Assembly: GCA_036374175.1 (NCBI GenBank)
Contig: DASUUH010000017.1
Span: 1-25,144, forward strand
Reading direction: 5' to 3'
Source: JASLBX01 sp036374175
GTDB taxonomy: Bacteria; Actinomycetota; Actinomycetes; Jiangellales; Jiangellaceae
Length of the DNA: 25,144 bases
Shown here one piece after another: positions 7,565-15,051 of the stretch. Position numbers and translations under genes: made by a program. Every line of letters begins with the position of its first letter. Position 1 is the first letter of the stretch. Below the pieces are notes generated by a model. That model was not told the DNA's origin. It saw only the letters and a list, made by a program, of their open reading frames with translations, and ran no database searches.

Positions 7565-9145
7565 TCACACTGCGGCGGCCGGCTCGTAGACTCCCCAGAC
7601 CTCGCGTAAGGCGTCGCAGACCTCACCCACGGTGGCCCGCGCGGCCAGTGCGTCGCGCATCGGATCCAAGACGTTGCCGGTGCCGCCTGCCGCTGTCCGT
7701 AGCTGGTCGAGCGTGCGGGCGACCTCTTCGGAGTCGCGGTCGGCGCGCAGCTGTTCTAGCCGTTTGGACTGCGCCTCTTCGATGGCCGGATCTACCCGCA
7801 GCGGTTCGTAAGGCTCCTGCCCGTTGTCAACAAACCGGTTGACGCCCACGAACGTGCGCTCGCCGCCGTCGATCTCCCGGGCGATCTGGTAGGCCGAACG
7901 CTCGATCTCGTTCTTCTGGAAGCTCTGCTCGATGGCCGCGACCGCACCGCCGAGATCCTCCACCCGCTGCATCAGCTCGTCCACCGCCGCTTCGAGGTCG
8001 TCGGTCAGCGACTCGACGACATAAGAGCCGGCGAACGGGTCGACGGTCTTGGTCAGGTCCGTCTCGTACGCCAGCACCTGCTGCGTGCGCAACGCCAACC
8101 GGGCCGCCTTCTCCGTGGGCAGCGCGATCGCCTCGTCGTACGCGTTGGTGTGTAGCGACTGGGTACCCCCGAACACCGCGCCGAGCGCCTGCACGGCGAC
8201 CCTGATCAAGTTGACCTCCGGCTGCTGTGCGGTCAGCTGCACACCGGCGGTCTGGGTGTGGAACCGCAACATCTGCGACTTGGGATCCTTGGCGCCGAAC
8301 TCCTCGCGCATCATGCGCGCCCAGATGCGGCGGGCGGCCCGGAACTTGGCCACCTCCTCCAGCAAGGTGGTGCGCGCCACGAAGAAGAACGACAGCCGAG
8401 GGGCCAACTCGTCGACGTCCAACCCCGCAGACAGCGCGGCGCGGACGTACTCACGGGCATTGGCCAGCGTGAACGCTACCTCCTGCACCGGAGTGGCCCC
8501 CGCCTCGGCCATGTGGTAGCCGGAGATCGAGATCGTGTTCCACCGTGGCAGCTCCCGGCGGCAGTAGGCGAAGATGTCGCTGGTCAGCCGCAATGACGCG
8601 GCCGGCGGATAGATGTAGGTGCCCCGGGCGATGTACTCCTTGAGCACGTCGTTCTGCACGGTGCCGGTCAACTTGTCACCGCTCACCCCGTGCTCGGCAC
8701 CCACCAGCTGGTACAGCAACAGCAGCACCGCAGCCGGGGCGTTGATCGTCATCGACGTCGACACTTGATCCAGCGGGATCCCGTCGAACAACACCCGCAT
8801 GTCATCGATCGAGTCGATTGCCACCCCGACCTTGCCCACCTCACCATGCGCAACCGGCGCATCTGAGTCATAACCCATCTGGGTCGGTAGATCGAATGCG
8901 ACCGACAGGCCACCCGAGCCGGCCGCCACCAACTGGTGGTACCGCCGATTCGACTCAACTGCCGTCCCGAAACCCGCATACTGGCGCATCGTCCACGGCC
9001 GGCCGGTGTACATCGTCGGGTACACTCCCCGGGTGAACGGGAACTCACCCGGCTCGCCTAGCTTGCTCGCCGGATCCCAACCCGAGAGATCGTCCGGACG
9101 GTACACCGGCTGGAAAGGCCGGCCAGACTCGGTCGATGCGCTCAT
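7565..9145 (-). CDS. Methylmalonyl-CoA mutase-type large (catalytic) subunit, no B12 domain
   Basis: A 526-aa TIM-barrel acyl-CoA mutase subunit. The segment RPWTMRQYAGFG at 49-60 and SISGYHMAEAGAT are hallmarks of the family. Counting from the P. shermanii enzyme as I recall it, Tyr89 and Arg207 correspond to Tyr56 and Arg174, and Ser114/Ser164 to Ser81/Ser131. Isobutyryl-CoA and 2-hydroxyisobutyryl-CoA mutases replace the Tyr/Arg pair, so methylmalonyl-CoA (or a similar dicarboxylic substrate) is favoured. The protein stops before the cobalamin-binding DxHxxG domain, so a separate small subunit is needed and none is in this window. I prefer the start at 9145 (MSASTES). An in-frame ATG at 9181 falls inside a palindromic repeat. 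No strong ribosome site is visible for either. Confidence 0.9.
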   Translation of the reverse strand: MSASTESGRPFQPVYRPDDLSGWDPASKLGEPGEFPFTRGVYPTMYTGRPWTMRQYAGFGTAVESNRRYHQLVAAGSGGLSVAFDLPTQMGYDSDAPVAHGEVGKVGVAIDSIDDMRVLFDGIPLDQVSTSMTINAPAAVLLLLYQLVGAEHGVSGDKLTGTVQNDVLKEYIARGTYIYPPAASLRLTSDIFAYCRRELPRWNTISISGYHMAEAGATPVQEVAFTLANAREYVRAALSAGLDVDELAPRLSFFFVARTTLLEEVAKFRAARRIWARMMREEFGAKDPKSQMLRFHTQTAGVQLTAQQPEVNLIRVAVQALGAVFGGTQSLHTNAYDEAIALPTEKAARLALRTQQVLAYETDLTKTVDPFAGSYVVESLTDDLEAAVDELMQRVEDLGGAVAAIEQSFQKNEIERSAYQIAREIDGGERTFVGVNRFVDNGQEPYEPLRVDPAIEEAQSKRLEQLRADRDSEEVARTLDQLRTAAGGTGNVLDPMRDALAARATVGEVCDALREVWGVYEPAAAV

Positions 9146-9168
9146 GCCAGCAACGGTAGCTTGACCGC

Positions 9169-9221
9169 TGATCATCGGCACTTTCCGGGTAATCCAGCCG
9201 CAAAGTGCCGATGATCACGGG
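9169..9221. repeat. Palindromic repeat, left copy (flanks the DUF559 gene)
   Basis: Arms of 16 bp are perfectly complementary: TGATCATCGGCACTTT at 9169-9184 and its complement at 9202-9217, with a 17-nt spacer. It is nearly identical (about 51 of 54 aligned positions) to the copy at 10332-10385, in the same orientation. It sits between the divergent mutase and DUF559 genes, so it cannot be a simple terminator here. Confidence 0.92.
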
Positions 9222-9229
9222 CTGAGGAG

Positions 9230-9238
9230 TTATCCACA
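9230..9238 (+). other. Perfect DnaA-box consensus TTATCCACA
   Basis: A single 9-bp match to the DnaA-box consensus in the leader of the DUF559 gene, just inside the left repeat. One isolated box with no AT-rich unwinding region and no dnaA/dnaN nearby does not make an origin. It might be a regulatory DnaA site or chance. Confidence 0.4.
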
Positions 9239-9308
9239 CCTACGAACTTCCGCCGGACGATTTCCACAGACTGCGCCAGCGCCCGTCTCCACGCGCCACT
9301 CGGCACTC

Positions 9309-10334
9309 ATGATCAAGCACATGGCGGCGTTCGATATCCCCGCGGTCCTTATCCAGGCCGAGCTTGAGGAGCTTCTCGAGCGGCAGGCCGGGGTGCTCTC
9401 CACTGAACAGCTCGAGCAGTTCGGCATCTCGGACGAGTTCGCGCGAGCCCGCGTCCGCGCTGGTCGGTGGCAACGACCCCAACGGCGGGTGTACGCGACC
9501 TTCAGCGGTCCGCTCACTCGCCTGGCAACGATCTGGGCCGCGCTCTTGCGCTGCGGCAGGGACGCCATGGTCAGCCACGAGACGGCCGCCGAGCTCGACG
9601 GTGTGTGCGACCAAATCGATGAGCGAGTGCATGTAACCGTCCTGGCACGTCGTCGGGTGCGGGGAAAGCTCAACGGCGTTCGCGTCCACTACGCTCACCG
9701 GCTCCCGCACATCCGTCATCCGTTGAAGTCACCGCCACGTCCGAGGCTGGAAGAAACGGTGCTCGACCTCATCGACACGTCGCGTTCGGCGCGGACGGCG
9801 GCCGGCTGGATCGTCAATGCCATCCAGCGTCGCTGCACGGAGCCAAGCCGCTTGGCCGCCGCTCTCGCCGGTCGCAAGAAGATCAAGTGGCGGGCGATGG
9901 CCGAGGCCATGCTGCTCGACGTTGCCAAGGGCGCGCGTTCCCTCCTCGAAGCCGAGCACCTGCGCAGGGTCGAGCGCGCTCACGGACTTCGGCCCGGGCA
10001 CCGGCAACGACGCGTCGCCGGAAGCCGCGTCATCTGGATCGACGTCGATTACGTGGAGTACACCACCCGCGTCGAGCTCGATGGACGGGTCGGTCACCAA
10101 GGCGAGGGCGCATTCCGGGATCGACGACGAGACAACCGCGGCGTGGTCGACCGGCGGGCCACACTGCGCTACGGCCACGCCGAAGTCTTCGGTTCGCCGT
10201 GTGAAGTCGCAGCCGAGCAGGCCGTCGTCCTGCAAGACCGCGGCTGGCAGGAGACGCCGAGGCCGTGCGGACCAAGCTGTGAACTCAACGCCGCGATGGC
10301 GAGGATCCGCGGCGACGCCCGTGTGCCCGCTTGA
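9309..10334 (+). CDS. AbiEi-type wHTH / DUF559 (Vsr-like nuclease fold) protein
   Basis: A 341-aa protein. The N-terminal part (about 15-64) resembles the winged-helix domain of AbiEi type IV antitoxin-like proteins: a helix, then GVLSTEQLEQFGIS, then an Arg/Trp-rich wing ending QRRVYA. A middle region is of unassigned fold. The C-terminal part (about 240-313) matches DUF559, a small PD-(D/E)xK/Vsr-like nuclease fold, with Asp247, Glu256 followed by LDG, and the basic run RDRRRDNR (270-277), closing with PCEVA and RGW. About 27 further residues follow. No AbiEii-type partner is encoded beside it. Its TGA stop is formed by the first bases of the right palindromic repeat. It is the only plus-strand gene in the first 17 kb. 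An ATG 4 codons later is an equally possible start. DNA-binding or nuclease activity is inferred, not shown. Confidence 0.8.
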   Translation: MIKHMAAFDIPAVLIQAELEELLERQAGVLSTEQLEQFGISDEFARARVRAGRWQRPQRRVYATFSGPLTRLATIWAALLRCGRDAMVSHETAAELDGVCDQIDERVHVTVLARRRVRGKLNGVRVHYAHRLPHIRHPLKSPPRPRLEETVLDLIDTSRSARTAAGWIVNAIQRRCTEPSRLAAALAGRKKIKWRAMAEAMLLDVAKGARSLLEAEHLRRVERAHGLRPGHRQRRVAGSRVIWIDVDYVEYTTRVELDGRVGHQGEGAFRDRRRDNRGVVDRRATLRYGHAEVFGSPCEVAAEQAVVLQDRGWQETPRPCGPSCELNAAMARIRGDARVPA

Positions 10335-10385
10335 TCATCGGCACTTACCGGGGTAATCCAGCCGGAAAGTGCCGATGATCACGGG
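10332..10385. repeat. Palindromic repeat, right copy (flanks the DUF559 gene)
   Basis: Perfect 15-bp arms at 10332-10346 and 10367-10381 enclose a 20-nt spacer with a further CCGG/CCGG pairing. It is a direct copy of the element at 9169-9221. It lies between convergent genes and supplies the stop codon of the DUF559 gene. Here it could also fold as a bidirectional terminator. Confidence 0.92.
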
Positions 10386-10392
10386 AGCATGG

Positions 10393-10968
10393 TCAGGGGA
10401 CGGGGTGGACGGACGTCTGCCCTGCGGCGCGGACCACGATGTACCGCTCGCCCCGCTGGTACTTCCCGCGGACCGGCAGGTAATTTCGGCCCCTGGCCAG
10501 TGGGCCCTGGTGGACGTTCATCTCATGGGCCCGGTAGAGCAAGTCGAGCCGATGCATCACCACGACGGACTCGGCAGCTTTACGCATCGTCACCACGATG
10601 CGCCGGTTCGGAATCTCCAGGTATGCGCTGCCCACCGCCCGCGCATCCCGGCTCGGCGTGGTCAGCGCCTCCTCGATCTGCGCCACGATCAGTGGAGTGA
10701 TCGGTGCCATCCCCTCGACCAACCGCAGTTTCGGATTCTTCGCGCGCAACGTCCTGAACAGCTCGTCGCGGTGCGCCGGTTTGATCGTCCGGCCCACCGC
10801 CAGCACGTCTACCGTCGCGCCGTCGATCTGACTTCGAGCGCGGTTGATATCGGTCTCTTCGCGCACATGCAGGCCCAATCGGGTCAGCGCATCAGCGAGA
10901 TGGTCAAGGATGCGGGCTCGCTTGCCGACAAGCAGCACGCGACCATTCAGAGAGGGTTCAACCGTCAC
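10393..10968 (-). CDS. Hypothetical protein with degenerate receiver-like N-terminal domain
   Basis: A 191-aa protein I do not recognise as a named family. The first about 95 residues have the alternating strand/helix pattern of a response-regulator receiver (VLLVGKRARILDHLADALTRLG start, DVLAVG at the third strand). The acidic pair and the phospho-acceptor Asp are absent, so it would be a pseudo-receiver that cannot be phosphorylated in the usual way. The remaining about 90 residues look beta-rich and basic (IPNRRIVVTMR, RGNYLPVR-like segments), with no motif I can name. The start is GTG at 10968, 71 nt after the last MoxR-operon membrane gene and on the same strand, so it may be the final gene of that operon. 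The fold call is tentative. Confidence 0.6.
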   Translation of the reverse strand: MTVEPSLNGRVLLVGKRARILDHLADALTRLGLHVREETDINRARSQIDGATVDVLAVGRTIKPAHRDELFRTLRAKNPKLRLVEGMAPITPLIVAQIEEALTTPSRDARAVGSAYLEIPNRRIVVTMRKAAESVVVMHRLDLLYRAHEMNVHQGPLARGRNYLPVRGKYQRGERYIVVRAAGQTSVHPVP

Positions 10969-11039
10969 AAGACGATCTTCGATGCAACCGGTGGTCTACC
11001 ACAGTCGGTGATCTCGGATAGTGAGACGATCGGTGACGA

Positions 11040-11507
11040 CTACGCCAGCAGAGCCACCAAGATGATCAGCAAAGGGAGCGTCCAGATCTGCGTCCGCAAC
11101 CAGCGACGGGCCGTCGGTGCCACAGCACCGACCTCTGCCCGCGCACGTATAGGGATGATCTCGGCCAATCCGGCGGCCACGTGGACTGTGTGCAGCAGGG
11201 AAGCCACCAGGACAAGCCACCCAGTGAATTCGCCGGCACCGGACAGCAGAATGAAGACCGTCACGACACAAACCGCGGCCGGAGCCGGCGAGGCCGGGAA
11301 GGCCGCCACGACCGCCGCCGCCGCGACAAATGCGGCGACTACCACGGGGTGGACGGTGTGGCCAGCGCCGGCCAGCGCGGCGAGAAGCAGCGCGGCGGAC
11401 GCCAAACCGAGAACCGCACGCAGATCACGCCCGGTGACCACCACTCCGGCCGCCGCACCACTGAGGTGAGGGCGCTCGGCGCGACCGGCGCCCGTCGCCG
11501 CGCTCAT
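11040..11507 (-). CDS. Membrane protein at the end of the MoxR/DUF58 overlap series
   Basis: A 155-aa Ala/Val-rich protein of unrecognised family. Four or so hydrophobic helices are visible: about 30-48, 52-70, 74-110 (probably two, on either side of a GAGEF turn) and 139-155, with an Arg-rich loop before the last. The ATG at 11507 overlaps the DUF58 stop codon (ATGA), which decides the start over an in-frame ATG at 11567 and implies coupled translation. Small membrane proteins commonly accompany MoxR/DUF58 pairs, and this one may anchor or regulate that complex. The function is unknown. Confidence 0.75.
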   Translation of the reverse strand: MSAATGAGRAERPHLSGAAAGVVVTGRDLRAVLGLASAALLLAALAGAGHTVHPVVVAAFVAAAAVVAAFPASPAPAAVCVVTVFILLSGAGEFTGWLVLVASLLHTVHVAAGLAEIIPIRARAEVGAVAPTARRWLRTQIWTLPLLIILVALLA

Positions 11508-12817
11508 CCCGCCCGCCGCGCTCGCTGTCGACGCCGCATCAGCACGCCGATCAAGGCTGGATCCCACCGGCTTACGAGCACCCCGCGACGGGCGAGGGCC
11601 GCCAGCCGCTCTTCCCGTTCAGCCAGTACGAGCCGAGCGGCAGCCAGCTCGGCCCTATCGGCGGGCATTCTCAACGGCGCGGGCAATACATCGATGGCAA
11701 GCACGTCGCGGTGCGACCGGGTCAGCGTGGCAACCAACGGATCGATCTGCGCGTCCAGGTAAGGCGAAAGGACGACCACGGTCGCGCCGGTAGGCACCGA
11801 TCCCTCGTCGAACAAGCGCCGGCGCAGCAACGGTTCGGGGACGGTGCCGGCCAGGTGCCACCTGATCCGCATCAGCTGTCGCACCCCCGTACCTGGACGG
11901 ACACCGCGGTACGGAACCGCTAGGTCCACCAGGCCTACTCGATCCCCGAGCCGCAGATAAGAGGCGGCCAGCACACTCGCCGCTTCGATCGCGATGCCGA
12001 GGCTGCGGCCGGCCGGGTCGGTGCCGGTCGGGCGCTCATGCCAGGTCGCCACGTCCAGCGCGAGGTCGTGGCGCGTGTCCAGGCAGATCACCAGGTCGGC
12101 GTCGGCATCGATGGCGGTGTGCCGTACGTGCAGCACACCGCGGCGGGCACTGACCCGCCAGTTGATACGTCGGATGCGGTCGCCGGGCCGGAATTCCCGG
12201 ACGTCTAGCAATTCCGAGCCATCACCGGGACGCCGGGTCCGGTGTGCGCCGACCTGACCCGTCGAGCGCGCCGGCAACTCCGGAACCTGGACCGCGCGTG
12301 CCGGCGGCAAGACTCGAACGGCCGAGGTGTGGGTGATGACTACTGGCGTCGCAAAAAGGCCGTCGGCACAAGCGACTCGCAGCCCTGCCGGTTCGAAAGC
12401 CCGGATTCCCTGCCGCCCCGAGTCGACGGTGAAGGTCAGTTGCCGATTCGGCAGATCGGCCGCCAGCACCACGTATGGGCCGTCGGGCGGGCCGGGGCCA
12501 ATCCCGGCCGGCACCCGCAGAACGGCCAGCTCCGCGCCATCGAGCCCGCCGATGGAGATCGTCGCCGAACGGCCGATGCCCTCCTCCGCCATGCTTGGCA
12601 TCTGGACCTGCACGGTGGGGCGTGGCCGACGCTGCTGGCCGGCCCACGCCGCAGCCGTTCCCACCGCGAACGGAAGGACGACGAGCGCGATCTCGGGTCG
12701 GCCGAACACCAGGGCCAGGCCGGCCGCCACTACAAGAACAAGGACTGCCCGGCGCATCGCCCACGTGGGCTGCCAGGCGCCTCGCTTGGGGCCCTGCTCG
12801 TCACGTGTGGTGCTCAT
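11504..12817 (-). CDS. DUF58 domain protein (membrane-anchored, partner of MoxR ATPase)
   Basis: A 437-aa protein. Two TM segments at about 22-38 and 42-59 form an N-terminal hairpin. A beta-rich region follows, then the DUF58 core: the motif VREFRPGDRIRRINWR starts at about residue 206, and a von Willebrand A-like strand DLVICLDTR lies at 241-249. The usual MIDAS serines after the first Asp are not present, as is often the case in DUF58 proteins. The C-terminal 200 residues continue the vWA-like fold (VVVLSPYLD; LAIDVLP) and end in an Arg-rich tail. The start ATG at 12817 shares one base with the MoxR stop (TGATG). By family analogy it acts with MoxR in maturation or surveillance of envelope or metal-dependent complexes. 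The actual client is unknown. Confidence 0.9.
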   Translation of the reverse strand: MSTTRDEQGPKRGAWQPTWAMRRAVLVLVVAAGLALVFGRPEIALVVLPFAVGTAAAWAGQQRRPRPTVQVQMPSMAEEGIGRSATISIGGLDGAELAVLRVPAGIGPGPPDGPYVVLAADLPNRQLTFTVDSGRQGIRAFEPAGLRVACADGLFATPVVITHTSAVRVLPPARAVQVPELPARSTGQVGAHRTRRPGDGSELLDVREFRPGDRIRRINWRVSARRGVLHVRHTAIDADADLVICLDTRHDLALDVATWHERPTGTDPAGRSLGIAIEAASVLAASYLRLGDRVGLVDLAVPYRGVRPGTGVRQLMRIRWHLAGTVPEPLLRRRLFDEGSVPTGATVVVLSPYLDAQIDPLVATLTRSHRDVLAIDVLPAPLRMPADRAELAAARLVLAEREERLAALARRGVLVSRWDPALIGVLMRRRQRARRAG

Positions 12818-13821
12818 CAGCCACCACCATGGCCGGGCGTCGGCCCGGGACCAGGCACCTTTTCGAGCAGTTCCTCCACCACGGCCTGTCCGGTCGTCCC
12901 GCTTGCCCACATCTCCGGCCGCAGCGTCAGCCGGTGGCCCAGCGCAGGAACGGCGCACGCTTTGACGTCCTCCGGCAGTACGTAATACCGGCCGGACAGC
13001 ACCGCCAGTGCACGTGCCACCAGGATCAATGCCAGCGAGCCACGTGGTGATGCGCCGACTTCGACCGCGGCGTGCTCCCGGGTGGCCCGGACCAGGTCGA
13101 CGCAGTACCGCATGACGTCCCGATTGACGTCCACCTCCTCGGTGCCGGCCTTCAACCGGCGAAGAGCCGGTGCGTCGATCACCGGAGGGACGGCGACTTC
13201 GTCCTGGCGCCGCGCGATACGCCGCCGCAACACCCGGGACTCCTCGTCAGGGTCGGGGTACCCGAAATGCAGGCGCAGTAAGAACCGGTCAAGCTGCGCC
13301 TCGGGGAGTGGGTACGTTCCGTCGTACTCGATCGGGTTGGCGGTCGCCAGAACGTGGAACGGCTCAGGCAACGAGTGGGTGTGGCCCTCGACGGTCACCT
13401 GACGTTCCTGCATCGCCTCGAGAAAGGCTGACTGGGTCTTCGGCGGCGTCCGATTGATCTCGTCCACGAGCAACAAGCCAGTGAAGATCGGCCCTGGATG
13501 GAACACGAACGTGCTGCGGTCCTGCTCGTACACGTACGAGCCCGTGACGTCGGCCGGCAACAGATCAGGGGTGCACTGGATCCGCCGGAAGTCCAGCCCG
13601 ACGGCCGCGGCAAGACTGCGTGCGGTCAACGTCTTGCCCAGCCCGGGAACGTCCTCTATCAGCACGTGGCCGCCGGCCAGCATCGCGGCCAGCGCCAGCC
13701 GGATGGGCTCACGTTGGCCGACCACCGCATGGCCGATCGCATCCATGATCTCGGTTCCGGCGACCGCGATCTCCTCGACAGTGCACGGCGCTGCGGCGCC
13801 GTCGGTCCTAGGTTCGGTCAT
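12817..13821 (-). CDS. MoxR-family AAA+ ATPase
   Basis: A 334-aa AAA+ ATPase of the MoxR (APE2220-like) group. Walker A is VPGLGKT (58-64), Walker B LLVDEINR (117-124) and sensor 1 ATANPIE (159-165). PLPEAQLDRF (171-180) is a hallmark segment of MoxR proteins, and the arginine-finger/lid region follows. The ATG at 13821 overlaps the upstream stop in an ATGA arrangement. MoxR ATPases act as chaperone-like remodelling enzymes, usually with a DUF58/vWA partner encoded next door, and that is the case here. The last 10 residues are Gly/Pro-rich. Confidence 0.95.
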   Translation of the reverse strand: MTEPRTDGAAAPCTVEEIAVAGTEIMDAIGHAVVGQREPIRLALAAMLAGGHVLIEDVPGLGKTLTARSLAAAVGLDFRRIQCTPDLLPADVTGSYVYEQDRSTFVFHPGPIFTGLLLVDEINRTPPKTQSAFLEAMQERQVTVEGHTHSLPEPFHVLATANPIEYDGTYPLPEAQLDRFLLRLHFGYPDPDEESRVLRRRIARRQDEVAVPPVIDAPALRRLKAGTEEVDVNRDVMRYCVDLVRATREHAAVEVGASPRGSLALILVARALAVLSGRYYVLPEDVKACAVPALGHRLTLRPEMWASGTTGQAVVEELLEKVPGPGPTPGHGGG

Positions 13822-14327
13822 GAAGGTCCGTCCCTTCCGGCTAGACGGTCGCTCGACAACTCGTCCAGCCGGTCGAGCACCAGCTCAGTCAGAGCGATGG
13901 GCGAGCGGCCTATGAGGTCCGGTCCCATTCGGTCAAGCAGGTCGTACGCGTCCGGGCCGAGCAGGCGGCGGGCGGCAGGATCGGACCAAATAACACCGTG
14001 TCGAGTCAGCCGCGCTTCGGCAAGGTTTCGCAGCCTGGGACGGGCCTTGCTCTTGAAGACGTCGCGCGTGTCACTGGACTGGCTCAACGCGGTGCTGAGC
14101 CGCCGCACCTCATACCACGTGCCCACGCCGTGGGGTTCTGGAGGCGCCGGCCACACGAGCTGTGACGGATGGGCGGCCAGCCTGGGGACGGCGACCCCGG
14201 CCGCCACGAGCAGACCGACCAGGGCCGCATCCGAGGGAACGACGCCGAACAGCCAGCCGATCAGGCCGCAGATCGCACCGACGAGTGCCGGAACGACGAG
14301 CGCGCGCACCCGCCGGCGGCCGGTCAT
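13818..14327 (-). CDS. Membrane protein of the MoxR/DUF58 operon
   Basis: A 169-aa protein with two closely spaced hydrophobic helices near the N-terminus (about 8-27 and 33-50). The soluble domain after residue 60 is Leu/Arg/Asp-rich and contains YEVRRLSTALSQSSDTRDVF and LRNLAEARLTRHG segments. I do not recognise the family by name. Proteins of this layout sit between DUF4129 and MoxR genes in actinobacterial operons. Both ends overlap neighbours by 4 nt (ATGA), so it is embedded in the translational chain DUF4129 - this gene - MoxR. A structural role in the membrane complex is the simplest guess. Confidence 0.8.
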   Translation of the reverse strand: MTGRRRVRALVVPALVGAICGLIGWLFGVVPSDAALVGLLVAAGVAVPRLAAHPSQLVWPAPPEPHGVGTWYEVRRLSTALSQSSDTRDVFKSKARPRLRNLAEARLTRHGVIWSDPAARRLLGPDAYDLLDRMGPDLIGRSPIALTELVLDRLDELSSDRLAGRDGPS

Positions 14328-15016
14328 AACCGATCCGTTGGGCCGGCGGCGGCCGAGGAAAGGCTCGCCGAGATGGTCCGCAAGGCACCGGCCGCGATTG
14401 ATGCCGCCTCATCAGGCAGCAGCGCCGTGCCGAATCTGGCTTTGTGGTATAGGGCGAGCAGAGTCTCCACGGCGGAGCGGTCAGCGCGATGGCGGGCGAG
14501 AACGGCCGCGGTGAACTCAGTCGGGGTCTGCGGCGCCGCCCGAGGTGTACCTGCCGACGCTGCTGCCTGCTCCAGAAGAACCCAGCAGGCGACCACCGCG
14601 TCGCTTGCTCGCCCCGGACTGGCCGCTTCCGCTTCAAAGGCGGCAAGCTCTGCGGCATCGCGAAGTGCCGCCATGGTGACATTCGGATCCTGAACGTGCG
14701 GGCTCCGCGCCACCCGCTGCCGGCTCAGCCACCAGCCAATCAGCCAGATCAGGACGCGAATGCCGATGATGATGGCGCCCAGTCCCACCAGGACGGTGTA
14801 CGTGAGGAGCCCGACGGTGAACGGGTTGGCCGGCACATCCACGTCCTCGGGCACTTGCTCGTCTGCACCCAACGTCGGCGGTGCCGTGGGCTCGGCATCG
14901 AGCGGTTCGAACGGAATGATCGGTTCGCCCACTTGGACCGGGCCCGCGACGGCGGCCACCACCGCGACCACAATGACAGCGCCGACCGCGACAAGAGGTG
15001 CCAGGCGCCGTGCCAT
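14324..15016 (-). CDS. DUF4129 domain membrane protein
   Basis: A 230-aa protein. An N-terminal hydrophobic helix (about 5-25) is followed by a Pro/Glu/Asp-rich extracytoplasmic linker (30-65), a second helix at about 68-97, and a cytoplasmic C-terminal domain matching DUF4129 (about 115-215: DAVVACWVLLEQ, TPTEFTAAVL, YHKARFG). In many bacteria DUF4129 is fused to a transglutaminase-like protease beside MoxR/DUF58, but here it stands alone. It starts 35 nt after the pcrA stop on the same strand, so transcription may run on from pcrA or begin in that short gap. The substrate is unknown. Confidence 0.85.
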   Translation of the reverse strand: MARRLAPLVAVGAVIVVAVVAAVAGPVQVGEPIIPFEPLDAEPTAPPTLGADEQVPEDVDVPANPFTVGLLTYTVLVGLGAIIIGIRVLIWLIGWWLSRQRVARSPHVQDPNVTMAALRDAAELAAFEAEAASPGRASDAVVACWVLLEQAAASAGTPRAAPQTPTEFTAAVLARHRADRSAVETLLALYHKARFGTALLPDEAASIAAGALRTISASLSSAAAGPTDRL

Positions 15017-15051
15017 GCACCGATGGTCACATACTGCGCGGCGGGTGTCGC

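Noticed and set aside
9146..9181. A 12-residue N-terminal extension of the mutase from an ATG at 9181
   Set aside because: Those codons lie mostly in the palindromic repeat and the gap before it and have no mutase-like sequence.
9230..9238. Replication origin
   Set aside because: There is only one good DnaA box, no AT-rich region, and no dnaA, dnaN or rpmH nearby.
9309..10334. Complete AbiE-type toxin-antitoxin pair
   Set aside because: Only an AbiEi-like N-terminal domain is present. No AbiEii nucleotidyltransferase gene lies beside it.
9169..10385. Classical insertion sequence with terminal inverted repeats
   Set aside because: The flanking copies are direct repeats that are each internally palindromic, no transposase motif is encoded, and I see no clear target duplication.
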